This document shows positions 1 through 11,342 of a stretch of DNA of 44,550 bases, piece by piece. Positions within the stretch are counted from its first letter, which is position 1, and every line of letters starts with the position of its first letter. Both the position numbers and the translations under genes were made by a program. The notes beneath the pieces are model-generated. The model was not told the origin of the DNA. It saw only the letters and a list, made by a program, of their open reading frames with translations, and searched no databases. The stretch spans positions 1-44,550 of the forward strand of contig JBNGIS010002156.1 of the NCBI GenBank assembly GCA_049999725.1, written 5' to 3'. The stretch is from Haplomitrium mnioides (taxonomy: Eukaryota; Marchantiophyta; Haplomitriopsida; Calobryales).

Positions 1-33
1 ACTACAGGTATAATAATAATTATATCTCTAATA
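1..33 (-). repeat. 3' LTR of Copia A, cut by the window edge
   Basis: These 33 bases are identical to 4966-4998, the outer end of the 5' LTR. On the minus strand the LTR opens TATTAGAGATATAATTATT, directly after the polypurine tract. The rest lies before base 1. Confidence 0.9.
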
Positions 34-42
34 CTCCCACTT
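34..42 (-). other. Polypurine tract of Copia A
   Basis: On the minus strand AAGTGGGAG directly abuts the 3' LTR. This is the usual plus-strand primer site of plant copia elements. The same AGTGGGAG abuts the LTRs of Copia C and Copia D further right. Confidence 0.85.
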
Positions 43-47
43 AGGGT

Positions 48-3000
48 CTAACCCTTGTATTTCTGTCCATCCACCATCCCCATCATGCCAATAAGAAGAT
101 GGTGCCTATTCCCAGAGAGTCCTTTTGTCAAGATGTCAGTTGTCATTTCATTTGTGCGACAGTAGACAGTATAGATAACTCCTTCTCTCACCAGGTCATG
201 TACATAATGATATTGGACATCAATATGCTTTGTCCGATTGTGTAACCTTGGGTTGTGGAGAAGTGCTATGGCACTCTAATTGTCACAGTATACTTGAGTA
301 TTAGACTATGCATATCCAAGGTCAGACAAAAGTCATCGAAGCCATACCGCTTCAGTAAAAACCCTGGATAATGCCATATACTCTGCCTCAGTACTCGAGA
401 GTGCGACGGCCTTCTGCTTCTTACTTGCCCATGACACAACGGCATTTGACATAAGAAAACAATACCCGGTGGTAGACTTCTGTGTGTCCAAGTCTTCTGC
501 ATAGTTAGAGTCACAATATCCATACAAAGACATAACAAAGTCTTTGCAACGGTAGTTGATACCCCTCTGTGAACTCCCCTTCAAATATCTGAATATTCTC
601 TTCACTGCAGTCCAGTGCTTTTGTCCCGGATTCTCCATGTATTGAGAAACTGTGCTGACAGCAAAGGAGATGTTTGGGCGTGTGCAAATCATTGCCCACA
701 TAAGGCTACCAACAGCACTAGAGTAGGGTATCTTTTCCATTGACTGCTTGTCAGTGTCAGTTACAGGACAATCATTTATGGTCAATCTGGCACCTAGGTC
801 AACAGGGCTACAAACTGACTTGCAGTCCAACATGGAAAACCTATCCAAGACTTCCAAGACATAGCGTTGTTGGGAAAGGTGGATCCATCCATCACCCCTG
901 TTCCTAGTGATCTCCATTCCAAGACAGTACTAAATCTCTCCCATATCTGCCATTTCAAACCCTTTCATAAGAGAATTCTTAACATGCGCCAGCAGCTTGA
1001 TGTCATTGCTGGCAAGGATTGTGTCATCGACATATAGCGCAAGTATCACAACACTCATATTGCTTTTATACAAGTAAACATTAGAGTCTGCATCAGACCT
1101 GTGGAATTCCAGCTCAAGCAAAAATGAGTCTATCTTCTGATACCACAATCGAGATGACTGCTTCAGTCCATATAATGCCTTGTTTAATTTACAGGTTATT
1201 CCCTTTGTACCATGACCATCCACACCTTCTGGGATGGACATATAAATATCTTCCTCTAATATGCCATTGAGAAAAGCAGTCTTTACATCAAGTTGATGTA
1301 CCTCAAGGTCATATTGAGCTGCAATTGCTAAGATCACACAAATGGAGGTGATCTTTACCACTGGTGAATATGTCTCCGTGTAGTCAACACCATAAACTTG
1401 TGTGAACCCTTTTGCAACCAGCCTTGCCTTAAACCTGCCAACAGTGTCATCATCATTGTACTTCACTTTGAATTTCCATTTGCATCCAATAGGTTTCCTG
1501 CCTGCTGGAATTGGTGACACTGTCCAAGTTTCATTCTTGGCTAAAGATGTCAGTTCATCTGCAACAACTTGCTGCCATTTAGATCCTTCAGGGCTGCTGA
1601 GTGCCTCTGCTAGGGTATCAGGCTCTACGACCCTAGGTAATCCAGCCGAGAATAATGCCCTCTAACTCTTGTGGCTGAACTTGGCATCATCATAGAAATC
1701 TAGTGCTTTCTTGGTCCTAGTGCTCCTTCTCAATGCAGGATGTAAAGGTGAAGGCAGGTTCTCCAGGCCTGCATTGTGATCATCAGTGGTAGGACTTGAA
1801 ACTCCCACTGAAACTAGCACTGGTGATAATTCTGATGCTCCCATTGGAGCTGGAGGAGGCGTTGAGGCTGCAACTGATGGAGTAATGCTGATGTCATGAT
1901 GACTAGGGGATGGTGCAATGAGCATAGTGTCAATGAGTGCATCATCGTACCGTACAGTGTCATCATTCCCTTCTCCCATGCTCACAGTTGCATTCTCAAG
2001 AAATTTTACATCTCTGGAAATAAGAATGCAATAGCCTCTCCCCAATAGGCTTGCTTGAGCCCAAAATGCAGAAGCATTGCCATAGCTGCCTCAACAATGT
2101 CCAATTCTTTCTTTCTGCAACACCATTCTGCTTAGGTGTATAAGGAGCTGTGTACTGGCGCAAAATTCCGTTCTCTAGGCAATAGTTGTTGAACTCATTA
2201 GACTTATACTCACCACCATTGTCAGTTCTCAAAGCTTTGAGCTGTCTCCCCACTTGCTTTTCAACAAAAACCTTATAAGTTCTGAATTGCTGATAGGCTT
2301 GTGACTTCTGAGTCAACAAGTAGACAAATGAGTACCGTGAGTAGTCATCAATGAACGTGATGAAATATCTATACCCAGAGTGGGTAGTTGAGGTCATGGG
2401 GCCACAGAGATCTGAGTGTACCAAAGCCAAAGCCTCTGTGGCTCGTGTGGAGCTGTGACTGGGGAACATGTCCTTGGTCTATTTGGCCTTGATACAAGAG
2501 GTGCAATCTGGCAGGTTACTCATATCTGCCAGGTTTAAACCAACAACCATGTTGCCATCACTCAATTGTTTCAGCCTGAGGAGGCTGATATGGCCAAGAC
2601 GCCAGTGCCATAGTTCAACATCGGATACCAAGGCTGAAGCAGACATTGCCACATGGTCTGTACTGATAGATCTGCCCAGTAAGTACAGTTGATTGTGCAT
2701 TACACAAGTGGCTAGATGCTTTCCATCTGCATTCATGAGTGTGCAACGTCCATTCTTTATGGCTGTCTGCCCTTTGGCATTATCAAATTGGCTGATAGAG
2801 AATAAGTTTTTAAACATACCTGGTACATGCAAAACATCAGGTATTTCTCTGACCTGTCCATCACTCAAATCAATTATAGCAGAGCCCATACCACAAATGG
2901 GCTGACTGCGATTGTCACAAAGATAAACAAAACGATCACTTGGATATGCTTCATACTGAGTGAAGCAGCTCTTATCATAAGCCATGTGGGCAGTTGCCCC

Positions 3001-3972
3001 ACTATCCAAGTACCAACCATCATCCTTCTTATCAGATGAATGTTCATCAAGGTTCAAAATGGTTGCAAGGTAAAGCCGATGGTTCTGCTTATCCTGTCCC
3101 TTATTCTCATCACTCTGACTTGATGCCGTGTTCCCTTGGAACCTGTTTCTGGGTTGGTTAGGTGCCTTCCTCCTGCAATTTCTTGCAATATGATCAATTC
3201 TTTTGCAGTTAAAACACTTTACCCCTTTTTTGAATGTGCTCCCACTACTAGATGCCTGATTTGCAGGCGTTGGGGTTGCTAGAGGTCTAGGTCCATTGTA
3301 TATAGACCTCCTGCGGTTGTTCACATACAGGGCAGACATGGAGTCTGAGAGTCTTTGTGTCTTTGCCATTGTCTCCTCCTGTAGGATATAAGTTATGAGC
3401 CTTTGCAGTGTCAAGTTTGGTACACCTCTTAAAGAATTCATCAAAGGCCTATAAGAGGCTGGGAGACTTCTCATCAATGATAGAGTGGCATCTTCATCCT
3501 GGACCGGTGACCCTGCAGCAGATAGCTGTTCCATCAGAGACCTGAGTTCATGAACTTCAAGGTGCTTTGTCAGACTGTCACCTTCTCTCATTCTTAGTGT
3601 GGCCAATCCGTCTATGAGGTACATACGGGTAATAGCATCTCGAGATTCATATAGAAGTGTCAATGCATCCCATGCCTGCTACGCATGTGCAGGTGAACTC
3701 ACATGAGACACCTGGTTGTTGTCAAGGCAATTGGTAATAATAGAGAGAGCAACTGAATCCTTGTGGTCCCATTCAACTTTACTGCCTGGACCTATTGGCG
3801 GTGTGTGTTGCATTGGTGTCCCAAAGGCTGGAAGGGGGGTGACAGGCCTGGGGACAGACCCATCAACCACTTCTAGCAAATCTTCAGCTTTTAGAAAGAG
3901 GTTGACTCTGTACTTCCAGACATGAAAATAACTCCCATCGAATTTGGGAATGTCACTCACTTTCACTGACAT
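48..3972 (-). pseudogene. Copia A gag-pol polyprotein, degraded
   Basis: The start at 3972 opens a UBN2-type gag (KFDGSYFHVWKYR). It is followed by a CX2CX4HX4C zinc knuckle near 3210, an aspartic protease (WYLDSGATAHM, near 3000), a GAG-pre-integrase region (WHWRLGH, near 2560), an integrase core with D, D and E motifs (FIDDYSR, RTDNGGEY, QNGVAERKN; 2440-2110), reverse transcriptase (RWYQK region, LYVDDTIL near 1030) and RNase H (STEAEYMAL, CDN-SAI). The natural end is the TAG at 48-50. Seven in-frame stops interrupt it, with low coordinates 3679, 2479, 1662, 930, 333, 306 and 276: six TAG and one TGA. A one-base frameshift near 2105 and an internal deletion near 2040 disrupt the integrase C-terminal half. 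Identity is certain; no function is possible. Confidence 0.95.
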
Positions 3973-4645
3973 ATTTGATTTGATTCAAGCCAAAATTGCT
4001 GATTGATGGAAAAAATAACTGCTTTTCTCTTTCCTTTCTTCTTTTCCCTTTCTCTCTTCAAATTCTCTTTTCAAATTTCATATGTTGGAATCTGGCCGGG
4101 ACTCCTTCGACAAAGTGACAGATGAAGTCAGTTGGGAAAACTCTGATGAAAATTTTTTCTTTTCTGGCAGAAGCACTGCGTGCCGCGTATCCCGCGAAGC
4201 ACTTTGAGTATGGCTCAATCACTCGCTTACAGCACTTGCGAACATATCATGTCGTGGTCGGGTAGCAATTCCGTCACCACACCAGCAGGCAAACTAATCA
4301 CCTGCAACTCGACGAATGCAATTTCTTCATCTTATCGCATCGGCAGAACCCTGCAAACACATCTCGGGGTCTATACTAGGTAGCGAACAAATCGCGACGC
4401 CTCACGGTGTGAACATATCACACGGACCAATCCTCCCGATTAATTTTCTTTTGCAGGGACTTCATTGACAATAGTCCACAGCACGTCGCATACTCACCAC
4501 ATGAGGGATGTTATCAAAATCGAGGTCTGCTGGCAGCCAGTCCAGCAACCAATACAGCAGGTCAATCACTTTCTCCCAAAAGCCCCGCCACATCGTTTCG
4601 AAGCTGTAGCCCGACACCTCTACGATTGCATCCAAAAACGAACTA
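3973..4645 (-). other. Untranslated leader of Copia A
   Basis: These 673 bases lie between the primer-binding site and gag. Short open frames occur on both strands (for example 4462-4671 minus), but none has a recognisable domain and one runs through the primer-binding site. I treat it as leader and packaging sequence. Confidence 0.6.
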
Positions 4646-4658
4646 TGCTCTGATACCA
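4646..4658 (-). other. Primer-binding site, initiator tRNA-Met
   Basis: On the minus strand TGGTATCAGAGCA lies two bases inside the 5' LTR. It is the standard complement of the 3' end of plant initiator tRNA-Met used by copia elements. Its position fixes the inner LTR border. Confidence 0.93.
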
Positions 4659-4660
4659 CG

Positions 4661-4999
4661 TGAGAATTCAATTGATCAGATTAAACTCTCATCCTATTCA
4701 TTCATGCATGTAATCAACTCGTGTACTAACTGAGAGCTCTTCTTCATTCAAGGAGGGAATGCTTACAAGGAATGGTCGAGAGTAGCAACGCTGCTCCCCG
4801 TATTAATCCCACTGAGGTAGCAACCGCTACCAACTGCTGCTAACTGCTACTGACTGTTATAACTATATAACACTAATACATGAGTAAGACTAATCACTCA
4901 TGCACTAATCAAGATTAGCACTAATGCTAATATAACATAACATAACAGAAAGCAAGGTTGAGACACTACAGGTATAATAATAATTATATCTCTAATACA
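4661..4999 (-). repeat. 5' LTR of Copia A
   Basis: The 339-bp LTR runs on the plus strand from TGAGAATTC to CTCTAATACA (TG...CA). The inner edge is set by the primer-binding site. The outer edge is set by the repeat shared with 1-33. The right-hand flank begins AAAGTCCATG, part of a palindromic minisatellite. Confidence 0.9.
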
Positions 5000-5060
5000 A
5001 AGTCCATGTGCGCATGGACTTCGATGTCTATGCACGCATGGACCCTAAAATGTTTTAGGG
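5000..5060. repeat. Palindromic minisatellite remnant
   Basis: Two units of the form GTCCATGTGCGCATGGAC and GTCTATGCACGCATGGAC lie here. They are the surviving right edge of the intronic array into which Copia A inserted. Confidence 0.8.
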
Positions 5061-5118
5061 TCCAAACCTTTAAATGTTTTTATCACTCTCTAATGTTTTT
5101 GTTTCAATTTTTGTGTAG

Positions 5119-6393
5119 GGGGAAAAAATATTTAAATGGCAGCTAGCAAAGAAACTGACAACAACTAGGAAAGGAAGGAAAAAATCTGGGGTTGAAGAAG
5201 CCCCTGAAGATCAAGACCAGCCTCCCACGTTGGTCTCTTACCCTCTTGCTTTCTTCTCCACTTCCAAAAGGCTAGAGAGTGGAAAGCATGACAGCAAAGT
5301 GGTGCTGCATCTCTCACAATAGAAGGAGTTGTGAGAGATGAGGAAGAAGATTTAATGTCTTATGTCAATGGTCTCAACGTGGCATTTTATCAAGTCCACA
5401 GAGAGGCCAATGCTCGACAACTGAAGGGCCTTGTGAAACCTAGGTGTTTCACTTTTGGCTATTGCTTATATTCCTTACAGGTATAACCTAAAAGAATGCA
5501 AGCATGATGACTCAGAACCATTTTCAAAAGTTGACATTTTTTATATCGTATTATCTTTTACGGCAGTAACAACTTCGGAGTTTTGGTCTTTTGTGATCAT
5601 TCATTTTTCGCAGCAGTTTGGCATCGTCGAGGATGTCTTTTCTGAAGTCTGCTGTGCAATCGATCACGACATTTGGTGAGTTGTTCTTTTATTGTTATTT
5701 GTTTTGATTTCTCTGTTTTTATTTCTCTTGCATTTTTGTTACAATATTTGATTTGATTGTTTATCTTTTTGTAAGGACAAAAGCAATATTCATCATTCAG
5801 GTGGTCCCAGAATTGCACATGCCCATGAGTATTGGATGGTGGGCTACTGGACAAAGGAAGGAAAGAGAAGCATGCGCCTTTTCAATTTGCAGCCTTCTTT
5901 TGCGACCAGACTTCCTCGACAGATTATGCGGAGTGTTTTTAGCTACCCTGCAGTTTCGGCAAAGCTTAAACATCCAAGAGATGATGCTCTTGTGAATGTT
6001 TATCAGAAGCTGCAGGCTCTCTACAATTTTTTTATTGACCATTTATCAACAGAGCAAGATTGGATCCTTGATATGTGCTATAGGTCTGGTACAGGCCTTG
6101 TCTGTGCTTTAAAGCTGATGCAAAACTGCATCGCCGTGGAGTATGATAGATGTCAGTCTATTTATATTCCTCAGAGGGTTTTGGAGATGGCTTCCTTGCC
6201 ATCCAATGTGACTCAGTTACAGATAGTTTTTACTTACCACAAGGAACTTGTTCCTCCTGGTACTGCAGATGCTTCTGGTAACTCTGTTGTAATATTGGGG
6301 ATTGGAAAGTCTCGACAGGATTCTCTAGCGGCTGCAGATGCTCAGCTTGTAGATTTAGATGAGATAGTTCCTCCCAAAGAGGATAGAGTCTGA
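5119..6393 (+). pseudogene. DNA methyltransferase-like exons of copy C0'
   Basis: A 3' splice site (tgtgtag) precedes an exon that is open from its first base with no conserved ATG, so it is probably an internal exon joined to the ParB-like half of the gene. A basic segment (LTTTRKGRKKSG) is followed by a motif-IV-like YIPYRYNL (DIPYG in copy C2), then an intron at 5676-5775. Exon 2 holds GGPRIAHAHEYW and then a motif-I-like WILDMCYRSGTGL with an acidic-loop VEYD. Target motif before SAM motif is beta-class order for N4-cytosine or N6-adenine methylases. The frame across the intron works only with a second AG at about 5782. Frameshifts near 5450 and in exon 1 mark it as decayed. The stop is at 6391-6393. 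The target base and activity are unknown. Confidence 0.7.
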
Positions 6394-7185
6394 GGACCTC
6401 TTTGAACACTTTGTATCATTAATAAAATTTATTTTTTCCAAATCTTTATTTGCCAAAGTTTAATCTTGTTACTCTTTTAATCTATTTCAAGTCTTTTTAT
6501 CACGATTCAATTTAGTGCGCTTAAGAATAAGTTGACTCAAATTGATAGTCTAAGAATGGTTTGAACTCAATTGCTAAGGTTATTGTTCAAAGTCCCTGCA
6601 TTCGTTGGTCAAATGGTTCTTGTTCAATGTCTATGCGTGCATAGGCTGTAGGGTTTTTGTTTAGAATCTTGGCGTGTAATGGCTCTAGGGTTCTAGTTCA
6701 AAGTCCATGCGTGTATAGCTTCATTGTTCTTATTCAGAGTCTAAGCACGCACAAGATTTAGGATTCTTGTTCGGAGTCTAAGCGCGCATAGGCTTTACAG
6801 TTCTGGTTTGGAGTCTATGCTTGCATAGGATTTGTTAGCTACAATGCTCAAAGTCAAGTTCAAACTCCTTACGCGGCTGGACATTTACGTTTTCCTGTAG
6901 TTTTTTTCCACCAAAAGATATATGTTTTATTTCATTTATGATGAATTTAGTTTATTCACAATAATGTCAAGTTTTTATAAAATATTTGAATAACCAAAAT
7001 GTTTGTTTTTCAAGGTATTTTCTACAAAGAAATGTTTGAAATATAATCTCTATATAAAATATGTATTTTTTGTTTATAAAAAATGATTTTCTTTTCAAAA
7101 AGAAGATTTCAATCATAAATTTGATGTTTTTGAATGCCAAATCACCAAAAGAAAATTTTTGACTAACAAGTGAAACAAGAACTCA
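6394..7185 (+). repeat. Right subterminal region of C0' with scattered palindromes
   Basis: No coding potential was seen. At 6600-6840 there are five to six degenerate copies of GTCTATGCGTGCATAGGCT spaced about 45 bases apart. An AT-rich stretch then runs to the terminal repeat. The region aligns with 28142-28946 in C2, including the block ATCACGATTCAATTTAGTGC just after the gene. Confidence 0.75.
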
Positions 7186-7217
7186 GTAGCGGTTACTGGT
7201 TCAAAGTAACGGCTGTT
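7186..7217 (-). repeat. Right terminal inverted repeat of C0'
   Basis: As reverse complement it starts AACAGCCGTTACTTTGAACC. Three other copies end in the same motif (9011-9043, 28947-28978, 31093-31124). Its inverse opens C2 at 18922. Confidence 0.8.
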
Positions 7218-8081
7218 TTTTGTGACCATTACTACTTTAGACTTTTGGTATTTTGTAATCATCTATTCTTTGCAACAATTCAACATTGTAAAGGATGCAC
7301 TGTTGGAAGTATGCTATGCAATTGACCACAACATCTCGGAAGTCATCTTTGATATTTTTTTCTTTTTTAGTTTATTTTTTTTGCTACTTGATTCATTTTC
7401 TTACAATTGGTTATATATTTTGTTTGACTACTATAAGGACAAAACCAACATTCATCATTCTAGTGATCCCAAAATTTCACACGTCCATAAATATTGGATT
7501 GTGGGCTACTAGACAAATGAGGGGAAGCAAAGAATGAAGCTATTTAATCTGCAGTTTGAAGATGCAACTTGATGTCCCAAAAAAATACTGCAAAGTGTTT
7601 TTACTTGTCTTATAATTTTGACTAAATTGAAACATCCAAGAGATGATGGTTCTGTAAGTGCTTACCAAAAGTCGCTCACGTTGTACAAATTTTTTATTGA
7701 TCATTTATCTTTTGAGTAAGATTGAATTCTAGATCTTTGCTATGAGTTAGACACATGTCTTGTCTATGCTCTAAAATTAATGAGAAATTGTGTAGTTGTG
7801 GAGTATGATAATGACAGTCCATCTATATTACACAAAGAGCTTTGACAATGGCATCTTTGTCATAAGATGTTATCCAGTCCCAGATTGTGTATGTATACTC
7901 TAAGAAGCATGTTCTTCCTGATATTGCTGGTGTTTCTGGTGACTTAGTAGCTATTTCGGGGACATGAAAGTCCCAACAGGAATCTCTTGCGGCTGTAGAT
8001 GCTCAGGCTTCCTAGTTTGTTGATCTAGATGATCTTATCAATCCTAAAGAGGACAATACTGAAGAAGAAGCCACAGATTAA
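7218..8081 (+). pseudogene. DNA methyltransferase-like exons of copy C0'', 5'-truncated
   Basis: Coding similarity starts at LDFWYFVIIYSLQQF, about the middle of exon 1 in the other copies. It continues through AIDHNI, an intron at about 7335-7437 ending before GACAAAACC, and on to a motif-I-like WILDLCYELDTCLVYALKL and VEYD. It ends at TAA 8079-8081. Several stops and frameshifts interrupt it, and the SGTG of the SAM loop is lost. The missing first half is explained by the insertion of C0' at 7217/7218. Confidence 0.7.
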
Positions 8082-9010
8082 TGTACTTTTATTATATAGT
8101 AAAGTGTTTCTTTCCAAAAAATACCAAATCTAAGGTCTCATGTATTTTAGTAAATGACTCTTGACTTAGATAATGTTTAATGTATAAGTTATTAAGTTCT
8201 TGCTTAATGAGTTTTTTTGCTAGAATAAATGATTTTTGAATAAAAAATTTTGCCTTACATAAAAAGGTAAGGAAGGAAGTCTATGCTAGCATGGACATTC
8301 ATGTTCAAGCAACTTTTATTTTGAGACAAATTCTCTTCGTACATAAGATTTTTTTTTGGTTGTTTGGCTATCTTTGTATAACATTTACTACAATCTTGAA
8401 TTTGGAAATCATCCTTCACTTGAGTCATTTCTATGATTTTATTTTTGGAGTTTATTTGTGTGAGTTACAAGAGATTGATTGTATGCATGAATAGGAGTGT
8501 CAGATTGATTTAATGAAAGAGATCATGTTTTACAGATATATGTACATAAGTCTATACAAACATAACTCTTCTTTTTTGTTTTCATCTTTAACGTAAGTAA
8601 ATAAAAGTTCAAAGCATCTCTTTGCAAATTATAGATTCAAATGTTAGTACTTTGTCACAATATCGTCTTTGTTTTGAGTTTATTTCCAATAAACATTTTA
8701 AGTTTGTTTAACTAAAAGGTCTTTTGAATATTGTGAGAAAACATTAAAACATGGCAACTTAAGTTTTAACATGTTTTTTCAAAATTCCATCTAGATTGCT
8801 TATCTTACTGTAGTATAATATTTAGAAATTTATTTTTTGGCCAAACATTAAGCATGAAGTTTTTTTTGAAATGTTGTAAGTATTTGAATAAAACAAATTT
8901 CAGGTTGAAGAATTTTTTTTAATGAAAAAATTCACACATGTCAAAAACATAAATTTTGAAGTATAAATTTGAAAATTATTTTTCTTCAGTGCAAAATCAA
9001 ACAAGAACTT
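8082..9010 (+). other. AT-rich right subterminal region of C0''
   Basis: No gene was seen. It contains occasional palindrome relics (near 8281 and 8485) and long A/T runs. It is collinear with 30440-31092. Confidence 0.65.
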
Positions 9011-9043
9011 AGTGGCAATTCCTGGTTCAAAGTAGCGGTTGTT
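9011..9043 (-). repeat. Right terminal inverted repeat of C0''
   Basis: The reverse complement opens AACAACCGCTACTTTGAACC. It marks the border between DNA transposon and gypsy sequence. Confidence 0.8.
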
Positions 9044-11342
9044 TGTTACAAAGACAACTCAGAATTATGAGATGCAAAAGTCACTTCTGAATGATGTGAT
9101 CAGATTTTGTTGGGAGTGACAAGAGATTATAGCAGCAACAAGAACCTAGATTGGTAGATGCAACTTGGCAAGATGCTTTGGCACTATTGTTTGGATTGGA
9201 AGGTTTGGTTGTTTGTAGACCTGGTGTTGTATGGGATGCAACCTTGCAGCAAGTGGAAGAGCTCGGTGTCCATAAGCAAGATAGGATAATAAGATTTCAT
9301 AATAATACTACTATTGTTGCATCTTTTGTTCATAAACATTGTCATTTGTTGGAGTTAATCATGGAGCCAAATTAGATGTTGAGAGTGATTGGGAAGCTAA
9401 GGATGAAATCCCTTGGAAGGCCTACCTTGCCAATAGTGAGCATATAGCCTTATGAGACAGTCAAGACCATTGTTGGAGGCGATGTATCAAGCATAGTGAG
9501 TTTATGGTAGGGCTAGCCCAAACATGATAGATTTTAGATTGAATCATGTAGTGGTAACTCTAGGAGCATAAAATTTGGAGCCCCAAGAAGATACTAATGT
9601 GGGGACTAGTAAGTCTATGGTGACCATTCTCATGCGGCAAAGTTGTTGTTGACATTTGGTATTACTGTGAGTTGATGGTGGAGTTTTTGATTTTTCTGAA
9701 ATTCAGGTGCTCTAGATTGGCTGCATTTTTCAATTCATTGCTGATGAGTTGGAGGGAATTCTGGTACCAATCTTTTTTCAGCAAGTAGACCAGCAACCTA
9801 TTTTAGTGCTAAGAGCAACCAAACTTAGAAAGTTTATATTTTTTAGTGTTGTTGTTATTAATAGATGATTTATTTAATCAATTTCAAGAAGCCGAGTTCT
9901 TCACCAAACTATATTTACATAGTGGCTACCAAAAAATACAAGTTGCGATGAAGATATTCCAAAAATAGCTTTTCAAACTTGTAGTGCACACTTTAAATAT
10001 CTTGTGATGTCATTTGGTTGACCAATGCTTCTCCAACATTCATGAGATTGATGAATGACACTTTTCATCCATTCTTTGACAAGTTTTTCAGTGTCTTTAA
10101 TGATGATATTTTGATTTTTAGTCAAAATTTGGTTGAGCATTACAAGCATTTGTGAGAAGTATTGTATGTCATGTAAGATAATAAATTATATGCAAAGCCT
10201 TCCAAATGCAAATTGGAAGATTAGAGGTGAATTATTTTGAGCACTATGTTAGTGCTCAATGGATACAAAAGATTCAAGATAAAATTGAAGCAATTGAACA
10301 ATGGACAACTCCAAAGAATATTGCCAAATTGAATGGGTTTTTGAGTCCGACACGATTAAATACATTGTTTGTGCAAAAACTTGCACATATCGCACATGTT
10401 TTGATATAGTAACTTGGAAAAATGTGTGTTGGAAATAATGGGCTCAAGAGGAGTTAGCCTTCCAAACCTTGAAGAATGTGTTATTTCATGTATATATCGT
10501 CAAGTAGTATGATCTGACCAAACTTGTCAAGATTATTGTTGATGCTTCATGGGTGGTCATCGATTGAGGTTTCCTTTAAGAATGGGAGGATGGGTGGCAT
10601 TCTATCACTTTCTTCTCAAAGAAGTTGCAAGCAACAAAGCTGAACTACCATTCAATGAAGCGAGAAAAGCTAGCTATTACACTTGCTACCAAACATTGGA
10701 ATCACTATTTGGGTGATAAAGAAGTTTATTTCAAAGGTTGATCACAAGCTATTGGTCTACTTGGAGACACAAAAGGAAATGTCCAAGCACCAAGTTTGTT
10801 GAGTGGAAAAAGATGTCAATAAGACCAAATGAAGATTATATATGTGGAAGGAAAAAATCAATTAGCAGGTATTTGGTCACGTATGCCACAAGTTAATCAA
10901 GTTTCAATGGTTTCTATCCAACTCAAGTGGTGGCAACAACTTGTTGAAGCTACTCGACATGATTTGAAGATTCATGCTACTAAGAGCAATGAGGGTTTAC
11001 AAGAGGTTCAAAGTGTATTCTTTCTTAATAAGAGATTCTATGTGTCTCAACATGTGTCACTTTGCACTATGATGCTCCATAAGGTCTATGATATCGTTGT
11101 GGCTAAATATGTGGGTATGACAAAAATGCTTGAGTTATTACAACGATCTCACTATTAGACAAATACAACAAAAGATGCAAAGGTGTACATACAAAGTTGA
11201 CTCACATGTAAGCAGTAGAAGGCAAGTAATCAAAAGCAAAGGGAGCTTTTACAACCTCTTTCTATCCCCAATCAATGATGAGAACATGTGGGTTTGGATT
11301 TGGTACATAAACTCTTTATTACTTTCAAACATTATGACTCTA
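9044..11342 (+). pseudogene. Ty3/gypsy gag-pol remnant, 5' and central part
   Basis: From 9151 an open stretch (DATWQDALALLFGLEG, HNNTTIVASFVHKHC) probably comes from the gag/protease region. Reverse transcriptase follows at about 9900-10420: LHSGYQKIQ, MSFGLTNASPTFMRLMND, a FNDD catalytic box where Y(I/V)DD is expected, LYAKPSKC and HYVSA. RNase H appears at 10590-10800 (FFSKKLQATKLNYHSM) and integrase at 11070-11342 (VGMTKMLELLQRSHY, LDLVHKL, HYDSI). Stops and frameshifts are frequent, and the first reverse-transcriptase motifs are deleted between PSSSP and LHSGY. The frame stops abruptly at 11342, where copy C1 begins. Integrase resumes at 31125. Confidence 0.85.

Larger units (their letters stand above)
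1..4999 (-). mobile_element. Ty1/copia LTR retrotransposon (Copia A), nearly complete, inactive
   Basis: The element reads on the minus strand: 5' LTR at 4661-4999, primer-binding site at 4646-4658, untranslated leader, gag-pol remnant at 48-3972, polypurine tract at 34-42, and the beginning of the 3' LTR at 1-33. The first 33 bases of the window are repeated at 4966-4998, which defines the LTR start. The order protease, integrase, reverse transcriptase, RNase H is that of copia. It is inserted into a palindrome array (from 5000) inside the intron of DNA-transposon copy C0'. The other end of the 3' LTR and the target duplication lie outside the window. Several stop codons and an integrase deletion make it non-autonomous. 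Confidence 0.95.
5000..7217 (+). mobile_element. DNA transposon copy C0', right part
   Basis: This segment matches the right third of C2 (about 26700-28978) in order: palindromes, methylase-like exons, a palindrome-rich 3' region, and the terminal repeat ending at 7217. Its left part is hidden by Copia A and lies before the window. The sequence immediately to the right (7218) starts in the middle of another methylase-like exon, so C0' appears inserted in copy C0''. Confidence 0.75.
7218..9043 (+). mobile_element. DNA transposon copy C0'', right end
   Basis: The segment begins inside a methylase-like exon, exactly after the terminal repeat of C0', and ends at its own terminal repeat. From about 8330 to 9043 it aligns with 30440-31124 of copy C1. 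To its right lies gypsy sequence, so C0'' probably sits inside that gypsy element. Confidence 0.75.

Noticed and set aside
4180-4383. A 67-codon plus-strand ORF in the Copia A leader
   Set aside because: It is antisense to the element, without domain or promoter, and within the size expected by chance.
4462-4671. A 69-codon minus-strand ORF next to the Copia A primer-binding site
   Set aside because: It starts inside the LTR and reads through the primer-binding site. It overlaps an ORF on the other strand and has no recognisable domain.
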